Positions 1 to 9,565 are shown, counted from the stretch's first letter. The stretch is DNA of 64,000 bases from UBA961 sp049317525 (GCA_049317525.1 JBMOIC010000008.1:23493-87492); one strand, 5' to 3'. Translations and numbers: made by a program. Notes: generated by a model from the sequence alone, not told the origin.

Positions 1-542
1 GTAGCAGCTAGTGGTTGAGCACCACCCATACCACCTAATCCAGCGGTAAGTATAAAAGTTCCAAACAAATCTCCGCCAAAATGTTGTCGGGCACATTCAG
101 CAAATGTTTCATATGTTCCTTGAACAATGCCTTGGGTTCCAATATATATCCAACTTCCAGCTGTCATTTGACCATACATCATCAGGCCTAATTCATCTAA
201 TCGACGGAATTCATCCCAATTAGCCCATTTGCCTACTAGATTAGAATTAGCAATAATTACCCTTGGCGCTTGTTCATGTGTTGGTACAATACCAACAGGC
301 TTGCCAGACTGTACAAGCAAAGTTTCATCGGGATTCATGTGTTGTAAAGATTCCAAAATTGCATCTAAAGAATCCCAATTTCTGGCAGCTTTGCCAAGGC
401 CACCATAAACGATAAGCTTTTCAGGATGTTCTGCAACTGCTGGGTCTAAATTATTTTGAATCATTCTATATGCGGCTTCAATCTGCCAGTTTTTGCAGGT
501 TAATTGCGAGCCATGAGGAGATTGAATTATTCTTGAAGACAT
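1..542 (-). CDS. hutU: Urocanate hydratase, N-terminal part (runs off left edge)
   Basis: Translating the minus strand from the ATG at 540-542 gives about 180 open residues to the window edge. They match the start of urocanate hydratase, which adds water to urocanate to form imidazolonepropionate in cytosolic histidine degradation. Diagnostic stretches are YGGLGKAARNW near residue 47, a conserved MYGQMTAGSWIYIGTQG block, and the glycine-rich NAD-binding segment TAGLGGMGGAQPLA at the truncated end. The family is about 550 residues, so roughly two thirds lies outside the window. No other hut gene is visible here. The downstream neighbour on the same strand (TldD-related) begins past a gap of about 70 bases. 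The identification is strong because the conserved blocks are nearly family-typical. Confidence 0.93.
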   Translation of the reverse strand, partial: MSSRIIQSPHGSQLTCKNWQIEAAYRMIQNNLDPAVAEHPEKLIVYGGLGKAARNWDSLDAILESLQHMNPDETLLVQSGKPVGIVPTHEQAPRVIIANSNLVGKWANWDEFRRLDELGLMMYGQMTAGSWIYIGTQGIVQGTYETFAECARQHFGGDLFGTFILTAGLGGMGGAQPLAA

Positions 543-614
543 TTTTATATCCAAGTTTTACAATGTATATGCGAAAAATATAATGATCAAAACTCAATAC
601 TATCAGAAAAAGTT

Positions 615-2387
615 CTATTTAAGTGCCGAAGGAAATGATAAGAAAGGTGGTTTAGGGAAATCACCTTCTAAAGGTCGTAGTTCAATATCTTCGAATAATA
701 TATCAGGAACCAACAGAGAAGCTGAAACAAATTGAGATCCACCCGTCATAAATGCTGATACAACAGCTGGTGCAAGATAATTATAAGGATGATGTTTTTT
801 TCCTATCATCAAAATATCTTTAAAAGTAGCAGGTGACATGCCAGCAATTTCAGAGCCTCTGATTCTTTCTTCTTTGCCATCGGGATATATTCGATATGCT
901 TCTAATACTGTTAATTTAGAATCTCCTTGAGCATAAGGAAATTCCCCAGATGTTTGTTCATAGAGCACAGTATACAATAGATTTATATTCAATACTTTTT
1001 TTACGATTATTCCATAGGGTAAATCACGGTCTTTACAAAGCTTTAGCATTCGTTTTTTTAAAGCTTCTGATTCACCTTCTTTCTTTTTATCAACACTCAT
1101 TAGGTGTAAGACACTAAAAATTGGCGCACCACCTCGTGAATGGCCATTAGATGTTTTTACTCTTTTTGTAGGTGTTCTGCCACTTAACAATGTTTTTAAA
1201 TATCCTTTTTCAATGATTGAAACTGTTTGCGCTGGTATTCCTTCATCATCAATACGATATGATCCTATTAAAGATGAAGATCCATTAGAAGACATTAATG
1301 GATTATCTTGGACAGATAAAAACTCTGGTAGAACTCTACCACCAATTTTATTCTGAAAAGCAGAATTTCTTTCATTATCTTGAACACCTCTCTCTGTTAA
1401 AGGAGGCCTTTGCGCAATAAGATTAGGGGCAAATATCTGGGCAAATACTTCTGCAGCAGCTTGTCCTTCAAAGAGTATAGGGCCTGAATATGGCTCTGAT
1501 AATGATTGTGCTTCATATGCCGAAACAAGAGATTTTGCTGTTTGCTCTGTAGCCCTAAATAATGAATCATTATTTGGTAATTCCTTTACTGAATTAGCAT
1601 AACAATGGTATGCTGACGCTATAGGCATACCATCTTTACATTGCGTAGATGCAACAACTTCTATTCCAATCATCTGCTTAGTTTTTACATATTCTCTACC
1701 TTCGCTATTCACATATAAGATTGTTTCTGGCAAAAACTCAGCACTAACAGAACTCAATGAAATCTGTGGATAATTGATAAAAATTGATGATAATTTTTTA
1801 ACTAGATCTTGATAATCAGAAAAATTAATTGTTGAAAATGAAGCAGTATCTGCAACAATTGCAGGAGGCATTAATGCAAAATCAGGTGTTGAATCTGTTC
1901 TTAATCTATTTTTTAATGAAGCTTCTTTTTTGGAGTATAGTTCTGCACATTGTTTATAACATGCATCGGTTGCTAACCATAATTCTCTGCGAAGAGAACT
2001 ATAATCAGGCTCTAAAGGAATTCGCCTATTTTTAAAGGATTCTTCATCATCTCCACTTCCAAAAAAACCTAAAGCAGCATCAAAATAATTTGTATTATCA
2101 AATTTCTCATTACCTACCCTCATTCCCACAGTAATTGATGCTCCATCTATATCTTTAGTTGATACCAATCCACCTAAAGTAGCTTTTGCAGATTCTGTAT
2201 GACGCAATGTGATTGCATATTCAAGATAATATGGCTTTTGAAGATTATTAACATGCAGCTTTTGCACAGATCTTTGTATTTCATCTCTCATCGCCCTGAT
2301 CAGTTCTTGATGAGATATTGCAGAGAACATAGTTGCTAAAGGACAAATTATCAATAGCAATGAAATATAGATAGAATGTAGTGACAT
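615..2387 (-). CDS. Exported TldD/PmbA-related protein lacking the zinc motif
   Basis: This 590-residue protein has a hydrophobic N-terminus (residues 5-22) that looks like a signal peptide, so it is probably periplasmic. The C-terminal half carries TldD/PmbA family marks: a DDEGIPAQ segment, then EKGYLKTLLSGRTPTKR and SNGHSRGG. TldD proper is a metalloprotease with an HExxxH zinc motif. At the equivalent place this protein has FEGQAAAEVFAQ, with no histidines, as in PmbA/TldE-type partners. The family is known for peptide and modified-peptide processing, but the substrate here is unknown. It sits alone between hutU and a lipoprotein gene on the same strand, with no TldD partner in view. Whether it is catalytic is doubtful; family membership is fairly sure. 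Confidence 0.8.
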   Translation of the reverse strand: MSLHSIYISLLLIICPLATMFSAISHQELIRAMRDEIQRSVQKLHVNNLQKPYYLEYAITLRHTESAKATLGGLVSTKDIDGASITVGMRVGNEKFDNTNYFDAALGFFGSGDDEESFKNRRIPLEPDYSSLRRELWLATDACYKQCAELYSKKEASLKNRLRTDSTPDFALMPPAIVADTASFSTINFSDYQDLVKKLSSIFINYPQISLSSVSAEFLPETILYVNSEGREYVKTKQMIGIEVVASTQCKDGMPIASAYHCYANSVKELPNNDSLFRATEQTAKSLVSAYEAQSLSEPYSGPILFEGQAAAEVFAQIFAPNLIAQRPPLTERGVQDNERNSAFQNKIGGRVLPEFLSVQDNPLMSSNGSSSLIGSYRIDDEGIPAQTVSIIEKGYLKTLLSGRTPTKRVKTSNGHSRGGAPIFSVLHLMSVDKKKEGESEALKKRMLKLCKDRDLPYGIIVKKVLNINLLYTVLYEQTSGEFPYAQGDSKLTVLEAYRIYPDGKEERIRGSEIAGMSPATFKDILMIGKKHHPYNYLAPAVVSAFMTGGSQFVSASLLVPDILFEDIELRPLEGDFPKPPFLSFPSALK

Positions 2388-2467
2388 GTAATAATCTTAG
2401 AAAACAGAAAAAACAATGATTATATGTATTTATACCTTTACAAAGATACAAACCTGATAGGGTACAA

Positions 2468-3172
2468 TTATCTTGAAGCAGAATTTGAATGTAAATATTT
2501 TCTTAATTGGACAATTCTCCTTACCGGATTAACACCTTTTGTATACAATACAGATTCGTTTTTTATCATGCCAATCCCTTTAGAAAGCCATACATTGTTT
2601 TCGAATATACCACCATTTGGTCCTGGAGTTTTAGAGAAATAATGATAGCAAGTAAAAGTACCTGCTGGCACTGATATCAATGCTGCAGTATCTTTTACAA
2701 TTACATTTACGCCATTTGCACTGTATTTCTCATTGTTATAAGCAGGATATTTATATGTAAGACTAAATACAGGCATAGAAGTAGTGTCTTGTGGGTCTTG
2801 GGCCCAACTATAAATTCCTTTTTCACGAGGAGTATACCAAGTGCCACCTTTTTGTACAGATAATGTTCTGATTAATGAGCAAGGACTACTATCTAATTGA
2901 GTACTACCATGTACATATAAAGTATCTGCCTGAGGAAATGGAAATTCTTGATTAGGCTCTAGAAATCTACCAGTTGAAATATCCTGATATGAAATATCAA
3001 AAAACCACATATTCCCCTCCGAAAGTGGAATTAGCAAGGAATCATAAGGATTAATTGTATGAATAGCTGATTGTTTTTCAAGAGGGCCAATCGTATTGAT
3101 AGCTGCTTTTTTTGAGATATCAGAGCAAGACATCAGAATAAAAATTATGCTTAGAATAGAAGATACTTTCAT
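2468..3172 (-). CDS. Predicted lipoprotein of unknown function
   Basis: I do not recognise the family. From the ATG at 3170-3172 the product is 234 residues and begins with a short signal peptide ending in the lipobox LMSC, so Cys16 would be lipidated. A longer frame upstream would need a GTG start and would bury the signal peptide, so the shorter start is preferred. The mature part is globular, with aromatic residues and several short beta-rich stretches such as EGNMWFFDISY and VPAGTFTCYHYF. The latter pattern (a constant, aromatic-rich extracytoplasmic domain) recurs in Bacteroidota lipoproteins. It lies about 80 bases upstream of the TldD-related gene on the same strand and is divergent from the cystathionine gamma-synthase gene. 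Confidence 0.7.
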   Translation of the reverse strand: MKVSSILSIIFILMSCSDISKKAAINTIGPLEKQSAIHTINPYDSLLIPLSEGNMWFFDISYQDISTGRFLEPNQEFPFPQADTLYVHGSTQLDSSPCSLIRTLSVQKGGTWYTPREKGIYSWAQDPQDTTSMPVFSLTYKYPAYNNEKYSANGVNVIVKDTAALISVPAGTFTCYHYFSKTPGPNGGIFENNVWLSKGIGMIKNESVLYTKGVNPVRRIVQLRKYLHSNSASR

Positions 3173-3300
3173 AGAAGATTCGATACATACGTGAAAAATA
3201 TGAGTAGATTGAAAAATCACCTGAATTTTTTATGAATAAAGAGAAAAAAAAGCAGGTGTTCTCCTTATTTTTGTTACTAAAATAATCTCTTATAGATCAA

Positions 3301-4473
3301 ATGAAACAATCAAATAACCGCAGCTCAGATTATACATATTCACCAAGCACTCTGTGTGTTCATGAGGGTACTTTAAGAGACCCAATAAGTGGAGGCGTGA
3401 ATACTCCGATTTTTCCTTCTTCTGCTATAGATTATAGAACGAAAGATATTCGATATCCAAGAAATTTCAATACTCCAAATAATGATGCTGTTGCTAAAAA
3501 ATTAGCAACATTAGAAGGCACCGAAAAAGCTTTAATACTAAGCTCTGGCATGGCAGCTATTTCTATTGGCATTATGGCTTTGGTTAAGCCTGGAGAACAT
3601 ATCGTATTTCAAAAAGATCTCTATGGTGGTACACTTGCTTTTATAGAGCAAGAATTACCAAAAAGAAATATTTCCTACACCTTTGTAGATGCCACTAACA
3701 TTGATGAGCTAAAAGAAGCAATTACCGAACAAACAGCATTAATATATATTGAGACACCTTCTAATCCTTTGCTTAATATTATTGATATCAAGTCTGTAAC
3801 TCATATTGCAAAACATTGTAAGATAAAAACAATGATTGATAATACTTTTGCTTCACCTATCAATCAGAATCCAGCTCAATTAGGTTGTGATCTAATTATG
3901 CATAGTGCAACTAAATATCTTGGTGGACATAGCGACTTTTGTGCTGGGGCATTAGCTGGTTCATCAGACATAATTGAACAATGTAGATTTTTAGGTACAA
4001 TGTATGGGTGTTCTCTTAATGCAAGTGATTTAGCATTATTAGAAAGAAGCATGAAAACACTTGCTATCAGAGTTGAAAAACACAATCATAATGCAATGGA
4101 AATTGCACATTATTTACAAAATCATCCGGCTATAAGTACAGTATATTTTCCAGGACTTATAACTCATCCAGGGCATACAATAGCAAAAGAGCAAATGCAT
4201 GGATTTGGCGGCATGATGTCTTTTGAGCTTAACACAGAAAATCAATCTGCAATATCCCGTTTTCTAGATTCACTCAATATTATCATTCCTGCTGGTAGTC
4301 TTGGTGGAGTAGAATCATTAATTACTTCTCCAGCACTTACTTCTCATAAACTCATTGGAGAACATGGACGGCAATCTTATGGTATTAAAGATAATCTATT
4401 AAGGCTTTCTGTTGGAATAGAGAATATTGAAGATTTAATCAATGATTTATCCTTTGCATTAAAAGATATATGA
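3301..4473 (+). CDS. Cystathionine gamma-synthase / Cys-Met metabolism PLP enzyme
   Basis: A 390-residue PLP enzyme of the Cys/Met metabolism (trans-sulfuration) family. It joins an activated homoserine to cysteine or sulfide, or runs the lyase reaction, in the cytosol. Visible marks: SSGMAA near residue 81 for phosphate binding, YIETPSNPLLNI near 149, the PLP-ring aspartate in MIDNTFASP (D180), and the Schiff-base lysine in HSATKYLGGHSD (K205). Length is normal. Sequence alone does not separate gamma-synthase, gamma-lyase and O-acetylhomoserine sulfhydrylase. The stop overlaps the start of the FtsW/RodA gene by four bases (ATGA), so the two are translationally coupled. A methylene-THF reductase fusion at 43912 may act in the same methionine route. 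Confidence 0.88.
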   Translation: MKQSNNRSSDYTYSPSTLCVHEGTLRDPISGGVNTPIFPSSAIDYRTKDIRYPRNFNTPNNDAVAKKLATLEGTEKALILSSGMAAISIGIMALVKPGEHIVFQKDLYGGTLAFIEQELPKRNISYTFVDATNIDELKEAITEQTALIYIETPSNPLLNIIDIKSVTHIAKHCKIKTMIDNTFASPINQNPAQLGCDLIMHSATKYLGGHSDFCAGALAGSSDIIEQCRFLGTMYGCSLNASDLALLERSMKTLAIRVEKHNHNAMEIAHYLQNHPAISTVYFPGLITHPGHTIAKEQMHGFGGMMSFELNTENQSAISRFLDSLNIIIPAGSLGGVESLITSPALTSHKLIGEHGRQSYGIKDNLLRLSVGIENIEDLINDLSFALKDI

Positions 4474-5588
4474 CAAAAGAATCTGAAATACCTGGAAGAT
4501 TAGATTGGCTTATTCTTCTTATTATGACTGCATTATTAATGTTCAGTGTTCCCATTGTATATAGTGCAAGCTCTACAATAGGATTTACTAAATATGGGTC
4601 AAGTGAAAAATTTTTAATGTCACAAGTATTAAGAGTATTCATTGCTTTAGGTATTACAATTTTAGCCTCCAGAATAGACTATCATAGATACAAGTCTATG
4701 AATAAGAAGATTTTATATTCAGGTATATCATTATTATTACTTGTATTTGTAATGGGTTCTAAAATGAAAGGAGCATCTAGATGGTTAAATCTTGGTGCAT
4801 TCTCTTTTCAACCTTCTGAATATGCAAAATTTGCATTGGTGATATTTTTAGCAGCATGGCTTTCAGATAATCAAGATAGATTAAACAATTTTAAAGAGGG
4901 CATTGTACCAGCTTTACTATCAATTGGAATTGTATGCGGTTTAATATTCTTACAGCCTAATTTTTCAACAGCTACGATTATAGGCTGTATCTCTATAATG
5001 ATATTATATGCAGGAAATATCCCGACAAGATTTCTAGGTTTTATTGGATTATTTTCTGGAATTGGTATCGCAATTTATGGCATTAGTGCTCCGTATCGCG
5101 TCAAAAGATTATTGTCATATATTGGGTCTGACTCAGCAACCAAAGATTCAAATCATCAATTAAAACAAGCAATATTAGCCTTTGGTAATGGTGGGTTTTT
5201 AGGTGTTGGGGCTGGCCAAAGCCATATGCGCGATTTATTTTTACCTGAAAGTTATGGCGATTTTATTTCGGCTATTATTGGAGAAGAATATGGCTTTATT
5301 GGCATAATGTTCATAATGGCTTTATTTATCATATTTACTTTAAGGGGTTTACGTATTGCTAAACATGCTCCAGATAAATTTGGTAGTTTATTGGCTTTTG
5401 GTATTACAATAACAATTTCTATTTATGCATTTGTAAATATAGGCGTCAACTGCGGTATTTTACCTACAACTGGACTACCATTACCATTTTTAAGTTATGG
5501 TGGAACAGCTGTCATTCTTTCAGCTATCGCAGTAGGAATACTCTTAAATATTTCTTCCCAAGCGGGATTATTCCCAGCAAAAAAATAA
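4470..5588 (+). CDS. FtsW/RodA/SpoVE family peptidoglycan polymerase
   Basis: A 372-residue polytopic inner-membrane protein of the SEDS family, which polymerises lipid II glycan strands together with a class B PBP. About ten hydrophobic segments are visible. SEDS hallmarks are KGASRWLNLGAFSFQPSE (near residue 103) and the C-terminal GILPTTGLPLPFLSYGG. The short N-terminus and NVN-type loop do not decide between FtsW (septum) and RodA (elongation). FtsW is favoured slightly by length and by the SASRWL-type loop, but this is a judgement. It overlaps the preceding PLP-enzyme gene by four bases, an unusual partner, since SEDS genes normally sit with mur genes or a PBP. The next gene, asnB, starts 25 bases downstream. 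Confidence 0.88.
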   Translation: MTKESEIPGRLDWLILLIMTALLMFSVPIVYSASSTIGFTKYGSSEKFLMSQVLRVFIALGITILASRIDYHRYKSMNKKILYSGISLLLLVFVMGSKMKGASRWLNLGAFSFQPSEYAKFALVIFLAAWLSDNQDRLNNFKEGIVPALLSIGIVCGLIFLQPNFSTATIIGCISIMILYAGNIPTRFLGFIGLFSGIGIAIYGISAPYRVKRLLSYIGSDSATKDSNHQLKQAILAFGNGGFLGVGAGQSHMRDLFLPESYGDFISAIIGEEYGFIGIMFIMALFIIFTLRGLRIAKHAPDKFGSLLAFGITITISIYAFVNIGVNCGILPTTGLPLPFLSYGGTAVILSAIAVGILLNISSQAGLFPAKK

Positions 5589-5613
5589 TTCTCTTTTCAT
5601 TTGTGGAACTACT

Positions 5614-7539
5614 ATGTGTGGAATAGCTGGCATAATTGAATATGCTAAATCTTCATCAGGGATTAATCAATCATTATTAAAAGCAATGAGCGATATTATT
5701 TCTCATCGTGGCCCAGATGATGAAGGACAATGGATTTCACCTGATTGTGAAGCTGGATTTGCTTTTAGAAGATTAGCTATCATTGATTTATCACCTGCCG
5801 GACATCAACCAATGTCTACTCCAGATGGTAGATTTACTATTGCTTTTAATGGTGAAATTTATAATCATCGTGATTTGAGAATTGATTTAGAAAAAAAAGG
5901 ATATATCTATACATCTCAATCAGATACCGAAACAATTCTTTATGGATTCGCCGAATATGGTATTGATCTATTATCAAAAATGGTTGGCATGTGGGGAATT
6001 GCTATTTGGGATAATTCAGAAAAGAAATTATTTATTGCCCGCGATAGGGTTGGCATAAAACCTTTATACTATTATCATAATAATGGAATCTTTGTTTTTG
6101 GGTCAGAAATAAAATCCATACTTCAACATCCCGATATCATTAAGCAAATTAACTATGAAGAAATGGCTAATTATCTTGCCTTTTCGATGTCTAGTGATTT
6201 AGATTCAATGTTTGCAGGTATCCATAAATTACCTGCTGGACATTATGGAATTCTTGCTAAACAAGGAGAATTATCTATAAAACGATATTGGAAATGTTTA
6301 ACAAATCAAGCAGATTATTGGCAGCATAATGAACAAGAAACTATCAATGAAATTATGGTTTTGCTTAGGCAGGCCGTAAAAGATCGCATGATGAGCGATG
6401 TACCATTTGGGGTATTTTTAAGTGGTGGTATAGATTCAAGTACGAATGTTGCTTTGATGTCGGAATTAATGAATCGTCCTGTTGATACTTTTACAGTTGG
6501 TTTTAGAGAACTTGAACAATACAATGAATTAGAACATGCCAGAACTATTGCTTCATTATTCAATACACATCATCATGAGATTTTGATAGATCATAAAGAT
6601 GCCTTTCCTGTTCTTGAAAACTTGGTTTGGCATGAAGATGAACCCAATGGAGACCCAGTTTGTATTCCACTGTATTTTCTCAGTAAATTAACCAAAGAAT
6701 CTGGCACTACCGTTATTCAAGTTGGTGAAGGTAGCGATGAGCAGTTTATTGGATATCCATGGATGACAAGAGATTTACAATTTCATGATTCATATTGGCA
6801 ACAATTTACTGGCTATCCTAAAAAGGTTCAGAAACTAATATATCATACCATTAAGCCCTTTATGTTGGCTGCTAAACAATATTTAGCTTTAGATTATATG
6901 CGTCGTGCTGTGGATGGAGAACCATTATATCAGGGAGGCGCAGTAGATTATACAAAAACACATTTACGTTTAGCATTAGGGAAACAATCAAAATATCTTG
7001 CCGAACAGGTTCATGCAATGCCCACAAGATTTGATCAAGATATGATGGAATTACAGATTAATCCCAAAGACTATGCTCAAAGAATTGCAGGAATTGAACT
7101 GTCTCACAGATTGCCAGAACTATTATTAATGAGAGTTGATAAAATAACAATGGCGCATTCTTTAGAAGCACGAGTTCCATTTTTAGACCATCGATTGATT
7201 GAGTATACTATGAGAATTCACCCATCTCTAAAAATGAAATCAATGCAAGAAACTAAGTATTTACTTAAAAAAGCAGTAGAGCCACTTTTGCCTCGTGATA
7301 TTATCTATCGAAAAAAACAAGGATTTGCTGCTCCTGTTGCAGAGTGGATAAGAGGCCCGTGGTTTTCTTATGCCTCAGATACAATATTAAATTCCCAATT
7401 AGTAAAAGATGGGATTTTAGACAAAAGTTATCTAAGGGTTATGCTGCAAGATCATAAAAATAACAGAGGTAAATATGGTAAAGCCTTATACACAGCTTTA
7501 AATCTAGCGCTTTGGCACAGAGTATGGATGGGTAAATAA
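5614..7539 (+). CDS. asnB: Asparagine synthase (glutamine-hydrolysing)
   Basis: A 641-residue two-domain enzyme that makes asparagine from aspartate, ATP and glutamine. The glutaminase domain starts with Met-Cys-Gly-Ile, leaving Cys2 as the nucleophile once Met is removed. FNGEIYNH and the SDTETILYG segment follow. The synthetase domain has the PP-loop LSGGIDSS near residue 269, then GEGSDEQFIGYPW and the C-terminal KKQGFAAPVAEW. Length matches the AsnB group found in many surface-polysaccharide loci, so it may instead amidate a sugar or surface component. The context gives no glycosyltransferases beside it. Its stop codon overlaps the next start by one base (TAATG), so it is coupled with the beta-CASP nuclease gene. 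Confidence 0.92.
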   Translation: MCGIAGIIEYAKSSSGINQSLLKAMSDIISHRGPDDEGQWISPDCEAGFAFRRLAIIDLSPAGHQPMSTPDGRFTIAFNGEIYNHRDLRIDLEKKGYIYTSQSDTETILYGFAEYGIDLLSKMVGMWGIAIWDNSEKKLFIARDRVGIKPLYYYHNNGIFVFGSEIKSILQHPDIIKQINYEEMANYLAFSMSSDLDSMFAGIHKLPAGHYGILAKQGELSIKRYWKCLTNQADYWQHNEQETINEIMVLLRQAVKDRMMSDVPFGVFLSGGIDSSTNVALMSELMNRPVDTFTVGFRELEQYNELEHARTIASLFNTHHHEILIDHKDAFPVLENLVWHEDEPNGDPVCIPLYFLSKLTKESGTTVIQVGEGSDEQFIGYPWMTRDLQFHDSYWQQFTGYPKKVQKLIYHTIKPFMLAAKQYLALDYMRRAVDGEPLYQGGAVDYTKTHLRLALGKQSKYLAEQVHAMPTRFDQDMMELQINPKDYAQRIAGIELSHRLPELLLMRVDKITMAHSLEARVPFLDHRLIEYTMRIHPSLKMKSMQETKYLLKKAVEPLLPRDIIYRKKQGFAAPVAEWIRGPWFSYASDTILNSQLVKDGILDKSYLRVMLQDHKNNRGKYGKALYTALNLALWHRVWMGK

Positions 7540-8933
7540 TGCAATCGCAAAAGCCCATCATGCACTTTAATGTATTAGGTGGTACAGAAGAAATTGGCGC
7601 AAATTCAACATTTCTCAATTTTGGGGGTACTGGGATTATCGTTGATGCTGGATTACATCCCAAAAATAGATCGGTTCATGCTTTTCCTTCAATCCATTCT
7701 ATTGAAGATGAACCAACTGATGCATTATTAATTACGCATGCACACACAGATCATATTGGTGCTTTGCCCTATATTCTTAAAGAACAACCATATTTGCGCT
7801 TGATAACTACTGCTTTAACTCGGGATATTACATCTGTAATGTTACAAAATACGAATAAACTTATTCGAGATCAGATTGATATATCTCAATTTAAACAAGA
7901 TGCTTTGAGTTTATATACCAAAGAAACTGCAGAATATATTTCTACAGTATTCGAAACATATTCATATAAAGACCCATTTGAGATTTTAGGCAGAAGAGGC
8001 ATTATGCCTGTGAAGTGTACTTTTTTTGATGCAGGGCATATACCAGGATCTTCAGGTATATTATGTGAATGGAATGGTTTATCAGTTTTTCATACAGGAG
8101 ATGTGCAATTCAAAAAACAAACTTTGATTCCTGGGGCATCTTTTCCCAAGCATCATATAGATATATTGTTTTGCGAAAGCACAAATGGAGCCAAAGAGTC
8201 AGAAGAATTATCATTCGCTACGTCTAAAGTTGAACTTGCCAAATTCATAAATGCTATAAGTAATCAAAATGGTAGTATTTTAATTCCAAGCTTTGCTTTA
8301 GGGAAAACCCAAGAAATTCTTTGCATTATTTTTGAGATGCAACAGAAAGGGTTAATTCCTACTTTGCCAATTTATTCTGGTGGAATGGGAAAAAAAATAT
8401 CAGCTATCGTAGATAGATATTGCTATACCTCTCCTAGAATTAAGCCTGGATTTGAAATAGCAGATATTCCCCAAATTGATATTCCATATGATGATATGGA
8501 AAAAGGACCATATTTTTCTACTCCGTCTATTGTTATTGCTTCTAGTGGCATGATGAACCCAGGAACAATTAGCTATAAATTAGCGCATTCTTGGATGCAA
8601 AAAAGAAATTATGGCATCGCTTTTATTGGTTGGCAAGATCCAGATGCGCCCGGATATGCATTGTGTCATTCAGAGCCTAATCAAAAATTTATGTTTGGTC
8701 CTCATGCTGTAAAAAGACAATGTGCAATCAAAAATTTTAGATTTAGTGCTCATGCTTGTAAAGAAGATCTTTTAGGTTTTATAGAACAAGTACAACCTAA
8801 ATTATTAGTATTGCTTCACGGAGATCAAGAAGCTTGCGAATCCTTAGCAGCATCTGCCAGTAATATTATGCACGATGGAATGAAAATCTTGCTGCCAAAA
8901 CAAGGCAAAAAGTATTCATTCGAAAAAGAATAA
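7539..8933 (+). CDS. Beta-CASP metallo-beta-lactamase RNase (CPSF-like)
   Basis: A 464-residue cytosolic protein of the metallo-beta-lactamase superfamily with a beta-CASP insert, a fold used by RNA-processing nucleases such as CPSF73 and RNase J. Motif 2 is HAHTDHIG (near residue 67), motif 3 is DAGHIPGSSG, motif 4 is FHTGDVQ. The beta-CASP part shows SFALGKTQEIL, ASSGMMNPGTISY and a late SAHA, which supplies a further metal ligand. This layout resembles the CPSF-like bacterial/archaeal group more than RNase J, which carries a different C-terminal domain. It starts inside the asnB stop (TAATG). Substrate RNA cannot be told from the sequence. Confidence 0.88.
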   Translation: MQSQKPIMHFNVLGGTEEIGANSTFLNFGGTGIIVDAGLHPKNRSVHAFPSIHSIEDEPTDALLITHAHTDHIGALPYILKEQPYLRLITTALTRDITSVMLQNTNKLIRDQIDISQFKQDALSLYTKETAEYISTVFETYSYKDPFEILGRRGIMPVKCTFFDAGHIPGSSGILCEWNGLSVFHTGDVQFKKQTLIPGASFPKHHIDILFCESTNGAKESEELSFATSKVELAKFINAISNQNGSILIPSFALGKTQEILCIIFEMQQKGLIPTLPIYSGGMGKKISAIVDRYCYTSPRIKPGFEIADIPQIDIPYDDMEKGPYFSTPSIVIASSGMMNPGTISYKLAHSWMQKRNYGIAFIGWQDPDAPGYALCHSEPNQKFMFGPHAVKRQCAIKNFRFSAHACKEDLLGFIEQVQPKLLVLLHGDQEACESLAASASNIMHDGMKILLPKQGKKYSFEKE

Positions 8934-8942
8934 AGGTGAATT

Positions 8943-9488
8943 ATGATGTATAAACAAAGTGTACCCAAAGATTGGTATTCATGTATTTCTTCTTGTTATT
9001 TTACAATTGTCTTTCTGATTTCTCTGTTCTTTTATTGTCATTTCCCTAGTTTAGCAATTTCCAATAATGATACGATTCCATTTATCTCTTCAAAAAAATC
9101 TATGAAAAAAATATTATTAACAGACAAAGCACCTGCACCCATTGGACCCTATTCACAAGGTATTTTTGCAGGCAATTTATTGTTTTTATCAGGCCAAATC
9201 CCATTATCAGCCGATGGAACTCATATTATTGGCGAAGGTGATATCGCTGCTCAAACAAAGCAAGTTCTTGCAAATATCGATGCATTATTAAAAGCTGCTG
9301 GGCTTACCGCCAATGATGTTGTTAAAACAACAGTATTTATCAAAAATATGAGCGATTTCCCTGTAATTAATACAGTATATAATGAATATTTTGGGGAATC
9401 AAAACCAGCAAGAAGTACCGTAGAAGTTAGCCGATTACCAAAAGATGTCTTGATAGAAATTGAAACTATCGCTTTAATAAGCAAATAA
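8943..9488 (+). CDS. RidA-family enamine/imine deaminase with N-terminal hydrophobic extension
   Basis: The C-terminal 128 residues are a standard RidA (YjgF/YER057c/UK114) domain, which hydrolyses reactive enamine/imine intermediates. APAPIGPYSQ, a VKTTVFIKNMSDF block and the conserved Arg in KPARSTVEV are present. The first 53 residues are extra and include a hydrophobic stretch (about 18-40) ending in LAIS, like a signal peptide or anchor. A start at this position is supported by a strong ribosome site, AAAGGTGA, just after the upstream stop. The internal ATG at 9102 gives a standard 128-residue RidA but has no visible ribosome site. The RidA family includes 2-aminomuconate deaminase, and an ACMSD-type gene lies downstream at 11355, so a kynurenine-pathway role is possible but unproven. 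Confidence 0.85.
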   Translation: MMYKQSVPKDWYSCISSCYFTIVFLISLFFYCHFPSLAISNNDTIPFISSKKSMKKILLTDKAPAPIGPYSQGIFAGNLLFLSGQIPLSADGTHIIGEGDIAAQTKQVLANIDALLKAAGLTANDVVKTTVFIKNMSDFPVINTVYNEYFGESKPARSTVEVSRLPKDVLIEIETIALISK

Positions 9489-9565
9489 GCGATTTCTAAC
9501 GATATTCATCAGTCTTAAAAACATTAATTTATTGTCAATATCTATTCTTTGTATCTAATCATATT

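Noticed and set aside
3173..3220. Longer reading frame for the lipoprotein gene, beginning at 3220
   Set aside because: It needs a GTG start, adds 16 residues before the signal peptide and would hide the lipobox.
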